Assembly: GCA_964016985.1 (NCBI GenBank)
Contig: OZ024826.1
Span: 68,168,768-68,232,767 of the forward strand
Source of the DNA: Anodontia alba
Taxonomy: Eukaryota; Mollusca; Bivalvia; Lucinida; Lucinidae
Length of the DNA stretch: 64,000 bases
Direction: 5' to 3'
The notes below the pieces were generated by a model. It saw nothing but the letters and a program-made list of their open reading frames with translations. It was not told the DNA's origin and ran no database searches. This document shows positions 20,089 through 30,704 of the stretch, piece by piece. How positions within the stretch are numbered: position 1 is the stretch's first letter; every line of letters begins with the position of its first letter. Made by a program: the position numbers and the translations under genes.

Positions 20089-21920
20089 TTTTGATGTACA
20101 AATCTTCCTTTGGATTGAGTCAGTAGTCTTGGAATTAGTGGCAGACGAATCGGAGCTGACACTAATAGAAGAAGAAGTTCTGAGAACCACTGTTGCTGTG
20201 GCCAGAACGGAGCTATGAGAACTATTCTGCACTGATGTTGTCGGATTTTCTCTAGAACAGCAGGTATCAGAATAAAAGGAGGAAAAGCATATGCATGAAG
20301 ATGATTCCAGTCCATGGACAGGGCATCTATCACTAGTGCTTTGTAGTCTTGTACTGGAGAGACATATAATGGGAGTCTGTGGTTGAATCTTGTCGCAAAC
20401 AGATCCACATTTGGTAAGTTGAGCATCTGGAATACTGAATTCGCAACTGTTTGATCCAGAGACCATTCTGTCTTGATAGGTTTGTCTAGTCTTGAGAGTC
20501 GGTCTGCAAGAATGTTGAATTTGCCTGGGATGTGACGTACTCTGATAACTATGTCTTGTTCCAGGCACCAATTGAGTATTTTCCAAACTTCTACGCAAAG
20601 ATTGGGGGAATGAGTGCCACCCTGTTTGTTGATATATGAGACCACCGTTGTGTTGTCTGTGGATATCATGATGCAAGAATGGTGAATAAATGTTTTGGCT
20701 TGTTTCAGTGCTAATCGTATGGCCATCATTTCTAACATATTGATATGGAGCTGGGATTGGTTTTCTGTCCAGCGACCATGAAAGGACAGTGTTGTCGGCT
20801 CTAAATGAGCTCCCCATCCGTAATGACTGGCATCCGTATAAAGGAAGAATTTGGGGTCTGGAGGATGGATTGAAGTCCCTGTCTCGAATCGAATGGGGTT
20901 TATCCACCATTGTAAGTGAGATCGAATCATGCCGTTTATCGAGATCGGGTGATCGAGAGGAAAAATATGAGGTTTCCAGACTGACAGCAGGCACATCTGA
21001 AGAGGACGTAAGTGCAGTCTGCCCAGGAGAACAAGGTCTGCTGCAGCACTGAGTTTGCCCAAAAGAGAAAGGAAAGTTCGTGCCGATACATGTTTTGCTG
21101 ACATTATTTTCTTGATTGTTAGAATTAGGTTCTGTACACGATCCGCTGGAACCCTGACTAAATTTTGTTGCGTCAGAAATTCCATACCTATGAAGGTGAA
21201 TTTCTGAGCAGGAAAGAGGTCTGACTTCTTGAGATTTGGCAGAAAACCTAGGCTTTGAATAGTTTGAATGCAAATCTTTGTCTGAGTAATCAGACGGTTG
21301 TGAATCAGATTTTTTATCAGCCAATCGTCTAGGTATGGAAAAACTGATATGGCACGTTGGCGTAGAAAAGCTGCAATAACGTCCATCAGTTTCGAGAAAA
21401 TTAACGGACTTAGGGACATTCCGAACGGTAGGGCCGAAAAGTGATATACTTGATCTTCGTGTACGAAACGAAGATACTTCCTGGATTGACGATGTATCGG
21501 CACATGTAGATATGCATCTGTTAAATCTATGGAGACAGCCCAATCGTTGAGTCTCATCGCTTGTCTTACCGATTTGACTGTCTCCATTTTGAATGCTTGT
21601 TTCTCTATGTAACGGTTTAATAAAGACAGGTCTAATATTAAACGAAACTTTCTGTTCTTTTTTGGCACAAGGAATATCCGGGAATAAAAACCGGGAGTTT
21701 CCGGATTCTGTACCCTTTCCACTGCCCGTTTGTTGAGAAGATTTTCGATCTCTTCTCTGAGAAACGGGGAAGAGGATTGACTCATTCTGATCGGAACAGA
21801 TGACAAAGGAGGAATTTTGATGAATGGTATCCTGAATCCGTTTCGTACGATAGAGAGGACCCATTTGTTGTCTGTTATTTCCTCCCATTTTTCCGCAAAA
21901 TGGGCCAATCGTCCTCCCAC
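19887..21920 (-). CDS. DIRS reverse transcriptase-RNase H, with downstream Dam-like region
   Basis: The protein is about 677 residues. The RT domain comes first: VERVQNPETPGFYSRIFLVP, then VSIDLTDAYLHVPI (motif A), LPFGMSLSPLIFSKLM (motif B) and FPYLDDWLI (motif C, YLDD). RNase H follows (LYTDASHYGWGAHL, HINMLEMMAIRLAL, ISTDNTTVVSYINKQGG). The C-terminal part (NVDLFATRFNHRLPLYV ... APFWPQQQWF) corresponds to the conserved segment after RNase H in DIRS elements, often called Dam-like. The first ATG is not at the true start: the frame is open upstream past the Gag stop at 21967-21969 (DYEGPPFPLPALPLADIP), so expression probably depends on recoding or reinitiation. Confidence 0.95.
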   Translation of the reverse strand: MGGRLAHFAEKWEEITDNKWVLSIVRNGFRIPFIKIPPLSSVPIRMSQSSSPFLREEIENLLNKRAVERVQNPETPGFYSRIFLVPKKNRKFRLILDLSLLNRYIEKQAFKMETVKSVRQAMRLNDWAVSIDLTDAYLHVPIHRQSRKYLRFVHEDQVYHFSALPFGMSLSPLIFSKLMDVIAAFLRQRAISVFPYLDDWLIKNLIHNRLITQTKICIQTIQSLGFLPNLKKSDLFPAQKFTFIGMEFLTQQNLVRVPADRVQNLILTIKKIMSAKHVSARTFLSLLGKLSAAADLVLLGRLHLRPLQMCLLSVWKPHIFPLDHPISINGMIRSHLQWWINPIRFETGTSIHPPDPKFFLYTDASHYGWGAHLEPTTLSFHGRWTENQSQLHINMLEMMAIRLALKQAKTFIHHSCIMISTDNTTVVSYINKQGGTHSPNLCVEVWKILNWCLEQDIVIRVRHIPGKFNILADRLSRLDKPIKTEWSLDQTVANSVFQMLNLPNVDLFATRFNHRLPLYVSPVQDYKALVIDALSMDWNHLHAYAFPPFILIPAVLEKIRQHQCRIVLIAPFWPQQQWFSELLLLLVSAPIRLPLIPRLLTQSKGRFVHQNLPILDLHAWELSNNQSEIRNFHKTLQILSPDQEEHLHKKSTMQNGPSSLIGVIQKRLIRSRPLLQL

Positions 21921-21966
21921 TGGAATGTCCGCGAGCGGAAGAGCAGGCAGTGGAAAGGGCGGGCCT

Positions 21967-22960
21967 TCATAATCTTGCGGAGGAAGAGGCAGGTTTAGAG
22001 GAGGGGAACTGACGGATGTTACCAGTCCTCTTGATATTATCTTTCTTAATGTGAGAAGATGAGCTTTGAGAAATATTTTTGGACCTATACGACTGCGTAG
22101 GTTTAGGTCTGGATGTTGTTTGTTTAGCAGGATATTTAGGTATCTTGAAAGCTCTGCTCTGCGAAGGAGGCTTATAAGAATGAGATTGTGACTGAATGGA
22201 TGTAGAAGCTAGAAACCTTTGCTGTTGGGCTTCGAAGTTTGATTTAGCTATTTCTTTAATCCTGCCGTCAAATAAGGACTTTGAGTTAATAGGAGCGTTC
22301 CTTAACTCGCATGTGGAATTGTCGAGTAGTAGTTTAGACGAAGCTAGGGCTGCGTCCCTCCTAGCTTGGAATAATTCAGTAGTTAAAAGTGTAGACATGG
22401 CAGTAGCATGTTTAATCGATTTGGCTACGGCCTCCAGAAGTCTGGAAAGGGCCGCAACCAACATCGATTCCTGTTGTAATGAAAGGAAGGCAGCTGAAGA
22501 AAATAGATCAGCATGAGAATTAATAGCGACTAGTTTTCTAGCCTTCCTTTCCCATGCTTCTAGATTCTTGAGCGGAATAGAAGCTCTTCCTTTATTAGAA
22601 ATGTCTAGGAGCGACGCATCCGCTTCTAATTGAGGGATATTATCAGTTGGCAAATATTGGTTTTGGCTCTTGTAGAATTTAGTCGGAGCAAGAGCCGAAA
22701 CCAAGCTTTGCGGGCAAATCCAATCTCTTGAAAATTTGTCCGATTCTAGTCTATTTTGAATATATTTTGTTGTATTTTGTACTAATTTGGATTGTGGGAG
22801 GACAAGTAATGGAGTGGAACGAGACTCCATTAATTGTTCGATCCCAGAGAGAGGTTTTAATGGAGCTTGATCCTGCTGAGTTTTGGGGCATAACTCAGGA
22901 GGAAAGAAGCCGGAAGACCTCGTTAATCGCACGATCAAATGACCAGACTTCTGATTCAGT
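21967..22960 (-). CDS. DIRS Gag-like protein, C-terminal part
   Basis: The frame opens at 23127, but homologous sequence starts near FFPPELCPKTQ (about 22920). Conserved Gag segments are KPLSGIEQLMESRSTPLLVL, DWICPQSLVSALAPTKFYK, EAWERKARKLVAINSHADLF and ELFQARRDAALASSKLLL, all matched in DIRS-2. The C-terminus is basic and Ser-rich (SSSHIKKDNIKRTGNIRQFP), likely nucleic-acid binding. It is in the +1 frame relative to the N-terminal Gag ORF, with the shift needed close to a TCC TGA at about 22895-22900. Confidence 0.85.
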
Positions 22961-24196
22961 TTCCGAATCTGACTCCTTATTCTGTTGAGTGAGATTCGGC
23001 TGAATCTGATCGTAATTAATAGGTTGATTAGTGATTTGACTAAAATTAGTCTCCTCAGGTTGTATTGGAGTTGGCGTTTGAACAACCTGGGGAGATTTAT
23101 GAGCCCTTGTATATCTACCAATGTCAAGTTGAGATTGGGAGGAATTTGATGAAGAAGAAGGCGTCATCGATCGTCTTCTTCTCTTTTTATGAGAGTGCTT
23201 AGATCTCTTTGAATTTTTCTTTCGCCGAGAAGAACTCAAAGAGTCTGATCTGGAAGTAGAGATAGAAGAAGAGGACGATCGATGTCTTCTTCTCTTTTTA
23301 GATTTATGCTCTCTTTTTGACTGATCCTTCCTTGAAGGTCTGGAGATAGATAAATCATTTGAATTTGGAGGCTCAATCATTACACTCGGATCTGAGACCT
23401 GCGAAAAATCAGGTTCGAGTGGAATAATCTGTCTAGAGGAAGAAGCTGGATTAGGAAGTTCTAGTCTATTAGAACGTTCGTAACCAGGAATAAAGACATT
23501 GGATAGTCTGTGGACACTACCCTGTGAAATATGGCTACTTATGGACTGAGCGTAGCTTTGTACAGGCACATTTATAGGAATATAACAGGCGGAATTTGTG
23601 TTTGTAGGTCATACGCGAATGACTGTAAACCCATGCCTGGTTGACTGGAGCCTAGTTGACTGGTGCCTGGTTGACTGGTGACTGGTTGACTGGTGACTGG
23701 TTGACTGGCGACTGGATGACCGGTGACTGGATGAACGGAGATAAGTTGCCCACTGACTGGATGACTGGTGACTGGTTGACTGGTGACTGGTTGACTGGTG
23801 ACTGGTTGACTGGTGACTGGTGACTGGTGGGCTTAGTGCCCGGTCAGACTCTAAGTCCGCCAGGCTGCCACCTTGATGGGTCCTGCCCCGAGCAGTAAAG
23901 CTATGAGGGGCGGTGCTCCCATCAACTGTCCCGTTGTCAGACATGTCTGACTGGGACTTCTTGGATTTCTTTGATTTCTTCTGTTTTCTCTTCTGCGTCA
24001 TAACTGATTTTCTAGTAGCATGAAGGCGTCTTCTTTCTGCTAGGTTCCAAACTTTTTCTGTCCAGGAACTACAAATATAACACGGAGAGATACGTGTGCA
24101 AGAATTACAAGTTAGACAAGATAAATGTGTATCCCATTTAGCTTTTAAATGGCCACAGTTGCCGCGGGCGAAATGCATCGACTGACGCGGAAACAA
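22895..24196 (-). CDS. DIRS Gag-like protein, N-terminal part with one in-frame TGA
   Basis: The first part (24196-23609) has a Cys/His cluster CGHLKAKWDTHLSCLTCNSC followed by CYICSSW, the zinc-knuckle-like N-terminus of many DIRS Gag proteins. A Lys-rich segment and a long Ser-His-Gln repeat (TSHQS units) follow. A single TGA at 23611-23609 separates this from the same frame continuing to 22895 (SYAQSISSHISQG, an SR/RRRR-rich domain, then SFDRAINEVFRLLSS). The frame is otherwise open across the stop. The ORF ends at TGA 22897-22895, where Gag continues in the +1 frame. Confidence 0.75.
23637..23826. repeat. Coding minisatellite in the Gag gene (GACTGGTGACTGGTT units)
   Basis: About a dozen imperfect 12-15-bp units of GACTGGTGACTGGTT read on the minus strand as TSHQS repeats. 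A related, more decayed tract lies at about 46490-46670 in DIRS-2, so the repeat is ancestral to the family. Confidence 0.85.
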
Positions 24197-24387
24197 AGGA
24201 AGAAATTTAACATTGAGAAAACAAGAAATCTAAGATCGACATTTCGAAAATAAGTACATAGATAGTAGAAGGAGTGAATATAGAACCAGAGAAAGTCAAG
24301 GATATAAAAATTTTAACCGTGTAGAATAATTTTAATCCATTTTTTCTAACACAGAATAATAATCCTTGAACATTCAAAGTCCACAGA

Positions 24388-24531
24388 AAAGAAACTGACA
24401 CGTGATCATTTGAGCGGGAGGAACTACGTCATACAGGTAACTGTTAAAGGGACCTTCTGAATTAAGACTTTATAACGACTGAAAGGTCGTTTTTTCTGTG
24501 GAGGGGGTGAATAACAGAATAGAATAGCACA
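24388..24531 (-). repeat. Right inverted terminal repeat of DIRS-1
   Basis: The sequence starting AAACTGACACGTGATCATTT and ending AATAGAATAGCACATT is the reverse complement of 18429-18575 over about 145 bp, with no difference found by eye. The right end then continues to GAAGTTAAAA at 24564. The same last ten bases end the remnant at 39588. Confidence 0.9.
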
Positions 24532-24564
24532 TTATCTATAGGTTAATGTATTACGAAGTTAAAA

Positions 24565-24700
24565 CTTCATTTAACTTAATACATTAACCTATAAATAATG
24601 TGCTAGAATTCTCAGGAATCAGATACATTCTGTAATATATTCTTAAGAATGATCTAGATTCACTACTAACATATTTCTAAGGTGTTAACTAGAACAGTGT
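24565..24700 (-). mobile_element. Continuation of the older DIRS-0 beyond the DIRS-1 insertion
   Basis: CTTCATTTAACTTAATACAT then AACCTATAAATAATGTGCTAG and a CTCAGG...AAGAATGATCTA stretch match the region just inside the left end of DIRS-2 (43080-43310) better than anything in DIRS-1. Joined conceptually with 18076-18367 it completes a DIRS end. The rest of DIRS-0 is missing. Confidence 0.7.
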
Positions 24701-24779
24701 TTTCGGAGGAAAACGTATGTCCCCCCACCAGTTTGAATAGACACATTGTTAAAATAGATAGTATCTATAATAAACTCAA

Positions 24780-25915
24780 GGTCACAATATACCTATATGT
24801 GAGTTTGGTCAAAATTCATCCATTCCTCAATGATGCTGACAAGCCATTTTCTAAAATCATAGCCCTTGTGTAACCTTGAAAATCAGTTCTTGTCTCTGTC
24901 TCAACAATATAGCTGTGCAAGTTTGGTCAAAATCCATCCATTCATTCAGCAGATAGCATGCAGACAAGCCATTATCCAACAATCTGAGCCCTCCTGCGAC
25001 CTTGAAAATGGGGTCAAGGTCACCAAAATAAAATTAGTTATTTTCCACGCCACAACAATTTGGCTGTGCAAGTTTAGTTAAAATCCATCCATTCCTTCAA
25101 GAGATACAGTGCAGACAAGCCATTTTCCAACAATCTAAGCCTTAGTATGACCTTGAAAATGGGGTCAAGGTCACCAAAATCTAATCAGCTCTTTTCCATG
25201 TCCCAAAAATATAGCTGTGCAAGTCTGGTCGAAATCTACTCATTCCTTCAGGAGACAAGGTGCAGACAAGCCATTTTCCACCAATCTAAGCCTTAGTGTG
25301 ACCTTGAAAATGGGGTCAAGGTCATCAAAATCTAACCAGTTCTTTTCCATGTCTCAACAATTAAGATGTAGAAGTTTGGTCAAAATCCATTCATTCTTTT
25401 AGGAGATAGGGTGCAGACAAGCCATTTTCCAACAATTTAAGCCTTACTGTGACCTTGAAAATGGGGTCAAGGTCACCAGAATCTAATCAGTTCTTTTCCA
25501 TGTCTCAACAATATAGCTGTACAAGTTTGGTCAAATCCATTTATTCATTCAGGAGATAGGGTGCATACAAACCATTTTCCAACAAATCTAAGCCCTCCCA
25601 TGACCTTGAAAATGGGGTCAAGGTCACCAAAATCTAATCAGTTCTTTTACATGTCCCAGCATTGTAGATGTGCAAGTTTGGTCAAAATCTATTCATTCCT
25701 ACAAGAGATAGGGTGGGGACATTCATTCCTAAGCCCTCCTGTGACCTTGAAAATGGGGTCAAGGTCACCAAAATCTAATCAGCATTTTTCCCCCTCCCAA
25801 TGATATATTTGTATAAGTTTGGCTAAAATATGTCCATTCAATAAGGAGACAGAGTGCGGACAAGAGGCTACGCCGACGCCGACGCCGACACCGCCACCGA
25901 CGGGATCCGCACTAA
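24780..25915 (+). repeat. ~150-bp tandem array E with a hairpin tail
   Basis: About seven units contain CCTTGAAAATGGGGTCAAGG (near 25002, 25153, 25303, 25455, 25602 and 25748) and AGTTTGGTCAAAATCCATYC. The last unit runs into GTGCGGA, a (GCCGAC)n tract, and TCCGCAC, an end hairpin with the GC-rich tract inside. It may be another Helitron-like family, but the 5' end was not identified. Confidence 0.7.
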
Positions 25916-27433
25916 AAAAACAAAAATCGTTATTTACGGTAACAAAAAGTTAATAAAAGAAATTACCGCTTGATTGTCTCCAGTTCTTCTTTGCAGCCCC
26001 TAATCCTTAATTTATGGATAATCCACCTTTAAATAGTTACATGTCAGTGACAACAATCAGGCTAATTGCATCTTTAATTTGCCAGGTGCACAAATATACT
26101 ATCGTAAAAATTGAAGACAGTAGTAAATCGTTAGTTACGTGTTTTATTCCGCTACTGGCATTGGCCGATAACAACATGTCATGCTGTAAACAAAAGTGTA
26201 TCAAAATCTCCCTGTTTATTTATAGGATAGCAGAAAGAATACCATAGCTCAGCGTTTTTTTTTAGTTTATTTTTGATAACGTATTTTATGTTGTGTGTGT
26301 AATAATTATGCACAGGCACAGTGTTAAGTACACACATATGTTTACAGGTTGATTTAAACAATAGCTATAAAACTTTCAGTCGTTACACAGATTAGATTGT
26401 CATAATTTATCATCAATAACTCACCATAAAGGATCGACCCTTAAATCGCCAATCGCCAATCACAACTGCAGCAGACGACAGTTTGATTTTTTTTTTCAAA
26501 GAAAAGTTGATATTTCATGTGAAGCGTCTGCTGAAGACGATTCGCATGAGCTATCAAGACTTGTTTCCTTTGAAAATTGAAAAAAGAAAATGTCAGCTAC
26601 AAATTTTGCTCGGCACTTTAAGGGTTAAAATAACAATTTGCATGCTGCATCGAGAAAGAATCTAATCGGGGAAGCCCGTCTATTTATAGACCAGAAGCAA
26701 ACGCTTGGATCAGCAAGCGCTCGAGTAATCTGTATTACCAGGGTGTATTTGCCTTGATAAAAATTGGTTTTCTACAGTCCTCGTTCTACGAGGTCATGTG
26801 GAGCAGTCTACTTGCAGTATTTCCCAAAGTACCGAGAACGCAAAAGCTGTAAAACATTTTTTTTTATTTTTAAATTTAAAAGTTGCTTTAAATTAACAAA
26901 TAATGAAATTAATTATGATATAAGCTCACAAATAAATATGCAAATAGGAGGCGTGACTAAATACCTCATGGATCAAATATGGCGTCCAAGCTCTCGATGT
27001 CACAGTTTTAGCCATTTTTATCCACGGATTCCTGAAAAATGAAGTTTTGGGGTATTCTAAAGGGCAGGGCCTTTTGCTATTGGCTTTAAGCTTTGGCTGC
27101 TTTAATGAGAAAATCACCGGAAACTGGATAAATTCGGTAAATACTTCTCATTTTTTCCGTGAACATCAACCAAGAGATTTTTGGGGGGGGAAAACAGGGC
27201 CGATAAACCGTGTCCCAACTCTTTGGAAACAAAAATTACAGATTTCTGATGAAAATTTTAGTATGTCCCAAATATTTGGGTCATCAAAAATAATTATTTT
27301 CAAGAATTTAGGACGTGTCCCAAAACTTTGGGTGTCCCAATTTTTAAGCACATTACGGTAAACACAAACACTTCACAAGTACCAATATCCCTCTGTAGGA
27401 CCAATAATTACTGAGAAACTGGCCTAAATGGAA
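25916..27433. other. Mostly unique AT-rich stretch, no gene recognised
   Basis: No tandem repeat or convincing ORF was found. Three CCCAAA/TTTGGG palindromes occur in 27210-27335 (GTCCCAACTCTTTGGA, GTCCCAAATATTTGGGTC, GTCCCAAAACTTTGGG). A CTATTTATAG word occurs at about 26679. The ORFs at 26764-27042 and 27047-27361 have no protein-like features. Confidence 0.4.
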
Positions 27434-27610
27434 CAAGAGCTCCGCCAAGCGGGGCATTATATGCCCATGGCAAGTAATAAGATGTAGCATATAAACTGGC
27501 TCCTGCATAATTCAATGCTCCGGATATAAACTGTAATGGAATAACAAAAAAAAAAAAAAAAAATTAAAAAAATTTCATTGGGGCATATCTCTGCTGATAT
27601 TTAGTGAACT
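27434..27610 (+). mobile_element. 5' head of a family F8 Helitron-like element
   Basis: CAAGAGCTCCGCCAAGCGGG is an ACAAGA-type head with a CCGC/GCGG palindrome, followed by TATGCCCATGG. The same head is at 55578. Downstream come an A-rich run and part of one F8 unit, then unrelated AT-rich DNA with long A runs (about 27545-28040). The rest of the family resumes at 30705. Confidence 0.65.
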
Positions 27611-28108
27611 GTAACCTAAGGGTCCAAGCTGACCCAGAAATTAAGGGAGAAGTGACTTCTCCCTCCTGAGAAAATAAGGAGAAGTTTGCTGCTTCTAGGG
27701 AGAAGTGCTTTCTGACACACCACAGAAGCATGGCTATATTATAAGCTCATATGAGCTGATTTGTTTTTCCTATACTTCAATATCGGACCAAACAATAACA
27801 AAACAAAAATAAACAACAAAAAAAAAAAAAAAAAATGCTGCAAGAAATTTTTTTGTAAACCTTTAACTTGTTTAATACTGATTTTATTTTTGTTCTTCAA
27901 GGGAGCCAAATAGAAGAGTATCAAAAAAAAAAAAAAAAAAAAAAAAAAAATTCAAAAAAGAGAATTATGTATTTATAAAGATTTAATAATGACAACCTTT
28001 CCTTGCAAGTCTAATAAAAGAAGATGTTAAAAAAAAAAAAAAAATCAATATCTTGCCCATATGACCAAAACTTTAGTTATTTGCAAAAAATATACCGATT
28101 ATATAATA

Positions 28109-30704
28109 CAAGAGGACCATGATGGTCCTATATCGCTCACCTGAGCAAACAGATTTGCATACTGAATGTTGAAGTTTCAGCCAAGTTCTCTGCTCTAAGA
28201 TTTATGTATAAATTTTATAACCATGACGAATCATGACAGCTTAAACAAACTTGGTAGAGGGTAACCAAAGGAACATTCCTGCCAAGTTAAACTGAAATTG
28301 GTTCAATGGTTTCTGACAAGAAGATTTTTGAAGTTTTCTATTTAGATATAGAGGGAAAATAAGCCCCACCCCCTAGCAGGCATGTTTTTTGACAAATCAG
28401 GATTGCTTGAACATTCTTGGTAGAAGGTCACCAAAGCATTATTGAAATTGGTCAGGAGGTATTTGACAAGAAGCATTTTAAAGTTTTCTATACAGATATA
28501 TACCGAAAATAAGCCCCGCCCCCTGGAGACCATGTTTTTTGACGTATCATGAAGGCTTGAACCATCCTGGTAGAGGATCACAAAAGCAACATTCTTGCCA
28601 AGATACATTGAGCTCAGTCCAACGGTTTCTTACGAGAAGATTTTTAAAGTTTTTTATATAGACATATTGGGAAAAATAAGCCCCGCCCCCTAGCGGCCAT
28701 GTTTTTTGATGATCATGACAGCTTGAACAACCTTGGTAGAGGGTCATCAAAGAAACATTCCTGCCAAGTTATACTGAAATCAGTCCATTGGTTTCTGACA
28801 AGAAGATTTTTTAGTTTTCTATATAGATATATAGGGAAAATAAGCCCCACCCACTAGCAACCATGTTTTTTAACAAATCATGATTACTTGAACAATCTTG
28901 GTAGAGGGTCACCAAGGAAACATTTTTGCCAAGCTGTAATGAAATCGGTCCTGTGGTTTCTGAAAAGAAGACTTTTAAAGTTTTTCTATACAGATATATA
29001 GGGAAAATAAGCCCCGCCCCCTGCCGGCCCTGTTTTTTGATGAACCATGATGGCTTCCATAACCTTGATAGAGGGTTACATAAGAAACATTTCTGCAATG
29101 TTAAATTGAAATCAGTCCAGTGGTTTCTGACAAGAAGATCATTAAAGTTTTCTATGTAGATATACAGGGAAAATAAGCCCCGCCCCCTACCAGCCATGTT
29201 TTTTGACAAATCATGATAGCTTGAACAATCTTGGTAAAGGGTCACCAAGGAAACATATCTGCCAAGTTATATTCAAAATCGATCCAGTGGTTTCTGACAA
29301 GAAGATTTTTTCAAGTTTTCTATATAGATATATATAGGGAAAATAAGCCCCTGTTTTTTGTCAAATCATGACGGCTTGAACAATCTTGGTAAAGGGTCAC
29401 CAAGGAAACATTTCTGCCAAGGTATATTGAAATCGGTCCAGTGGTTTCTGACAAGAAGATTTTTTCAAGTTTTCTATATAGATATATAGGGAAAATAAGC
29501 TCCACCCCCTAGCGGCCATGTTTTTTGACAAATCACGATTACTTGAACAATCTTGGTAGAGGGTCACGAAGGAAACATTTTTGCTAAATTATAATGAAAT
29601 CGGTCCAGTGGTTTCTGACGAGAAGATTTTTCAAGTTTTCTATATGGATATATAGGGAAAATAAGCCCCGCCCCCTGGCGGCCATGTTTTTTGACGAATC
29701 CAAATGGCTTGAACAATCCTGGTAGAGGATCACCAAAGGAACATTTCTGCCACATTATATTGCAATCGTTCCAGTGGTTTCTGACAAGAAGATTTTTTAA
29801 GTTTTCTATATAGATATATAGGGAAAATAAGCCCCGCCCCCCCTGGCGGCTATGTTTATTGACGAATCCAAATGGCTTGAATAATCTGAGTAGAGGATCG
29901 CCAAAGGAACATTTCTGCAAAATTATTTGGAAATCGGTCCAGTGGTTTCTGACAAGAAGACTTTTTAAGTTTTCTATGTAGCTATATAAGGAAAATAAGC
30001 TCCACCCACTGGCAGCCATGTTTTTTTTGACGAATCCAAATAGCTTGAATAATCTTGGTAGAGGATCACCAAAGGAACATTTCTGCAAAATTATACTGAA
30101 ATCGGTCCAGTGGTTTCTAACAAGAAGATTTTTAAAGTTTTCTATATAGATATATAGGGAAAATGAGCCCCGCCCCCTGGCGGCCATGCTTTTTGACGAA
30201 TCCAAATGGCTTGAACAATCTTGCAAGAGGATCACCAAAGGAACATTTCTGCAAAATTATATGGAAATCAGTCCAATGGTTTCTGACAAGAAGATTTTTA
30301 AAGTTTTCTATATAGATATATAGGGAAAATAAGCCCCGCCCCCTGGCGGCCATGTTTTTTGACGAATCCAAATGGCTTGAACAATCTTGGTAGAGGATCA
30401 CCAAAGGAACATTTTTGCAAAATTATATTGAATTCGGTCCAGTGGTTTTGGACAAGAAGATTTTTAAAGTTTTCTATATAGATACATACGGAAAATAAGC
30501 CCCGCCCCCTGGCGGCCATGTTTTTTGACGAATCCAGATGGCTTGAACAATCTTGGTAGAGGATCACCAAAGGAACATTTTTTTGCAAAATTATATTGAA
30601 ATCGGTCCAGTGGTTTTGGACAAGAAGATTTTTTAAGTTTTTAATTAAAAAACCTATTTTTAGCTCCCGTGACCTAGATATGCAAAACCGGAACCATTTG
30701 AAAT
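28109..30704 (+). mobile_element. Helitron-like element family F2, copy 1 (3' end lost)
   Basis: The head is CAAGAGGACCATGATGGTCC (palindrome GGACCATGATGGTCC), then TATATCGCTCACCTGAGC. About 15 units of ~166 bp follow, each with AAGCCCCGCCCCCTGGCGGC, CATGTTTTTTGAC, GGTAGAGGATCACCAAAGGA and AATCGGTCCAGTGGTTTCTG. After CGTGACCTAGATATGC at about 30668 the copy switches at about 30704 to F8 sequence instead of its own GGAC tract and hairpin. The many minus-strand ORFs here translate the repeat (IYIENFKNLLVRNHWTDF) and are not genes. Confidence 0.85.

Larger units (their letters stand above)
18368..24564 (-). mobile_element. DIRS-type tyrosine-recombinase retrotransposon, nearly complete (DIRS-1)
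   Basis: The element is about 6.2 kb, coding on the minus strand in the order Gag-like (24196 to 21967), RT-RNase H (21920 to 19887), tyrosine recombinase (about 20090 to 18976). It has inverted terminal repeats instead of LTRs: 18429-18575 and 24388-24531 are reverse complements with no mismatch found by eye, pointing to recent insertion. The outermost right end (24532-24564) is complementary to 18694-18732, matching the internal complementary region of DIRS elements. Gag contains one in-frame stop and one frame change, so it is probably just disabled, unless recoding is used. Confidence 0.93.

Noticed and set aside
20789..22988. Plus-strand ORFs over the DIRS coding region (for example 22196-22516).
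   Set aside because: Antisense shadows of RT and Gag with no domain.
26640..26720. CTATTTATAG and GATCAGCAAGCGC as a possible promoter.
   Set aside because: A lone TATA-like word with no downstream exon; too weak to annotate.
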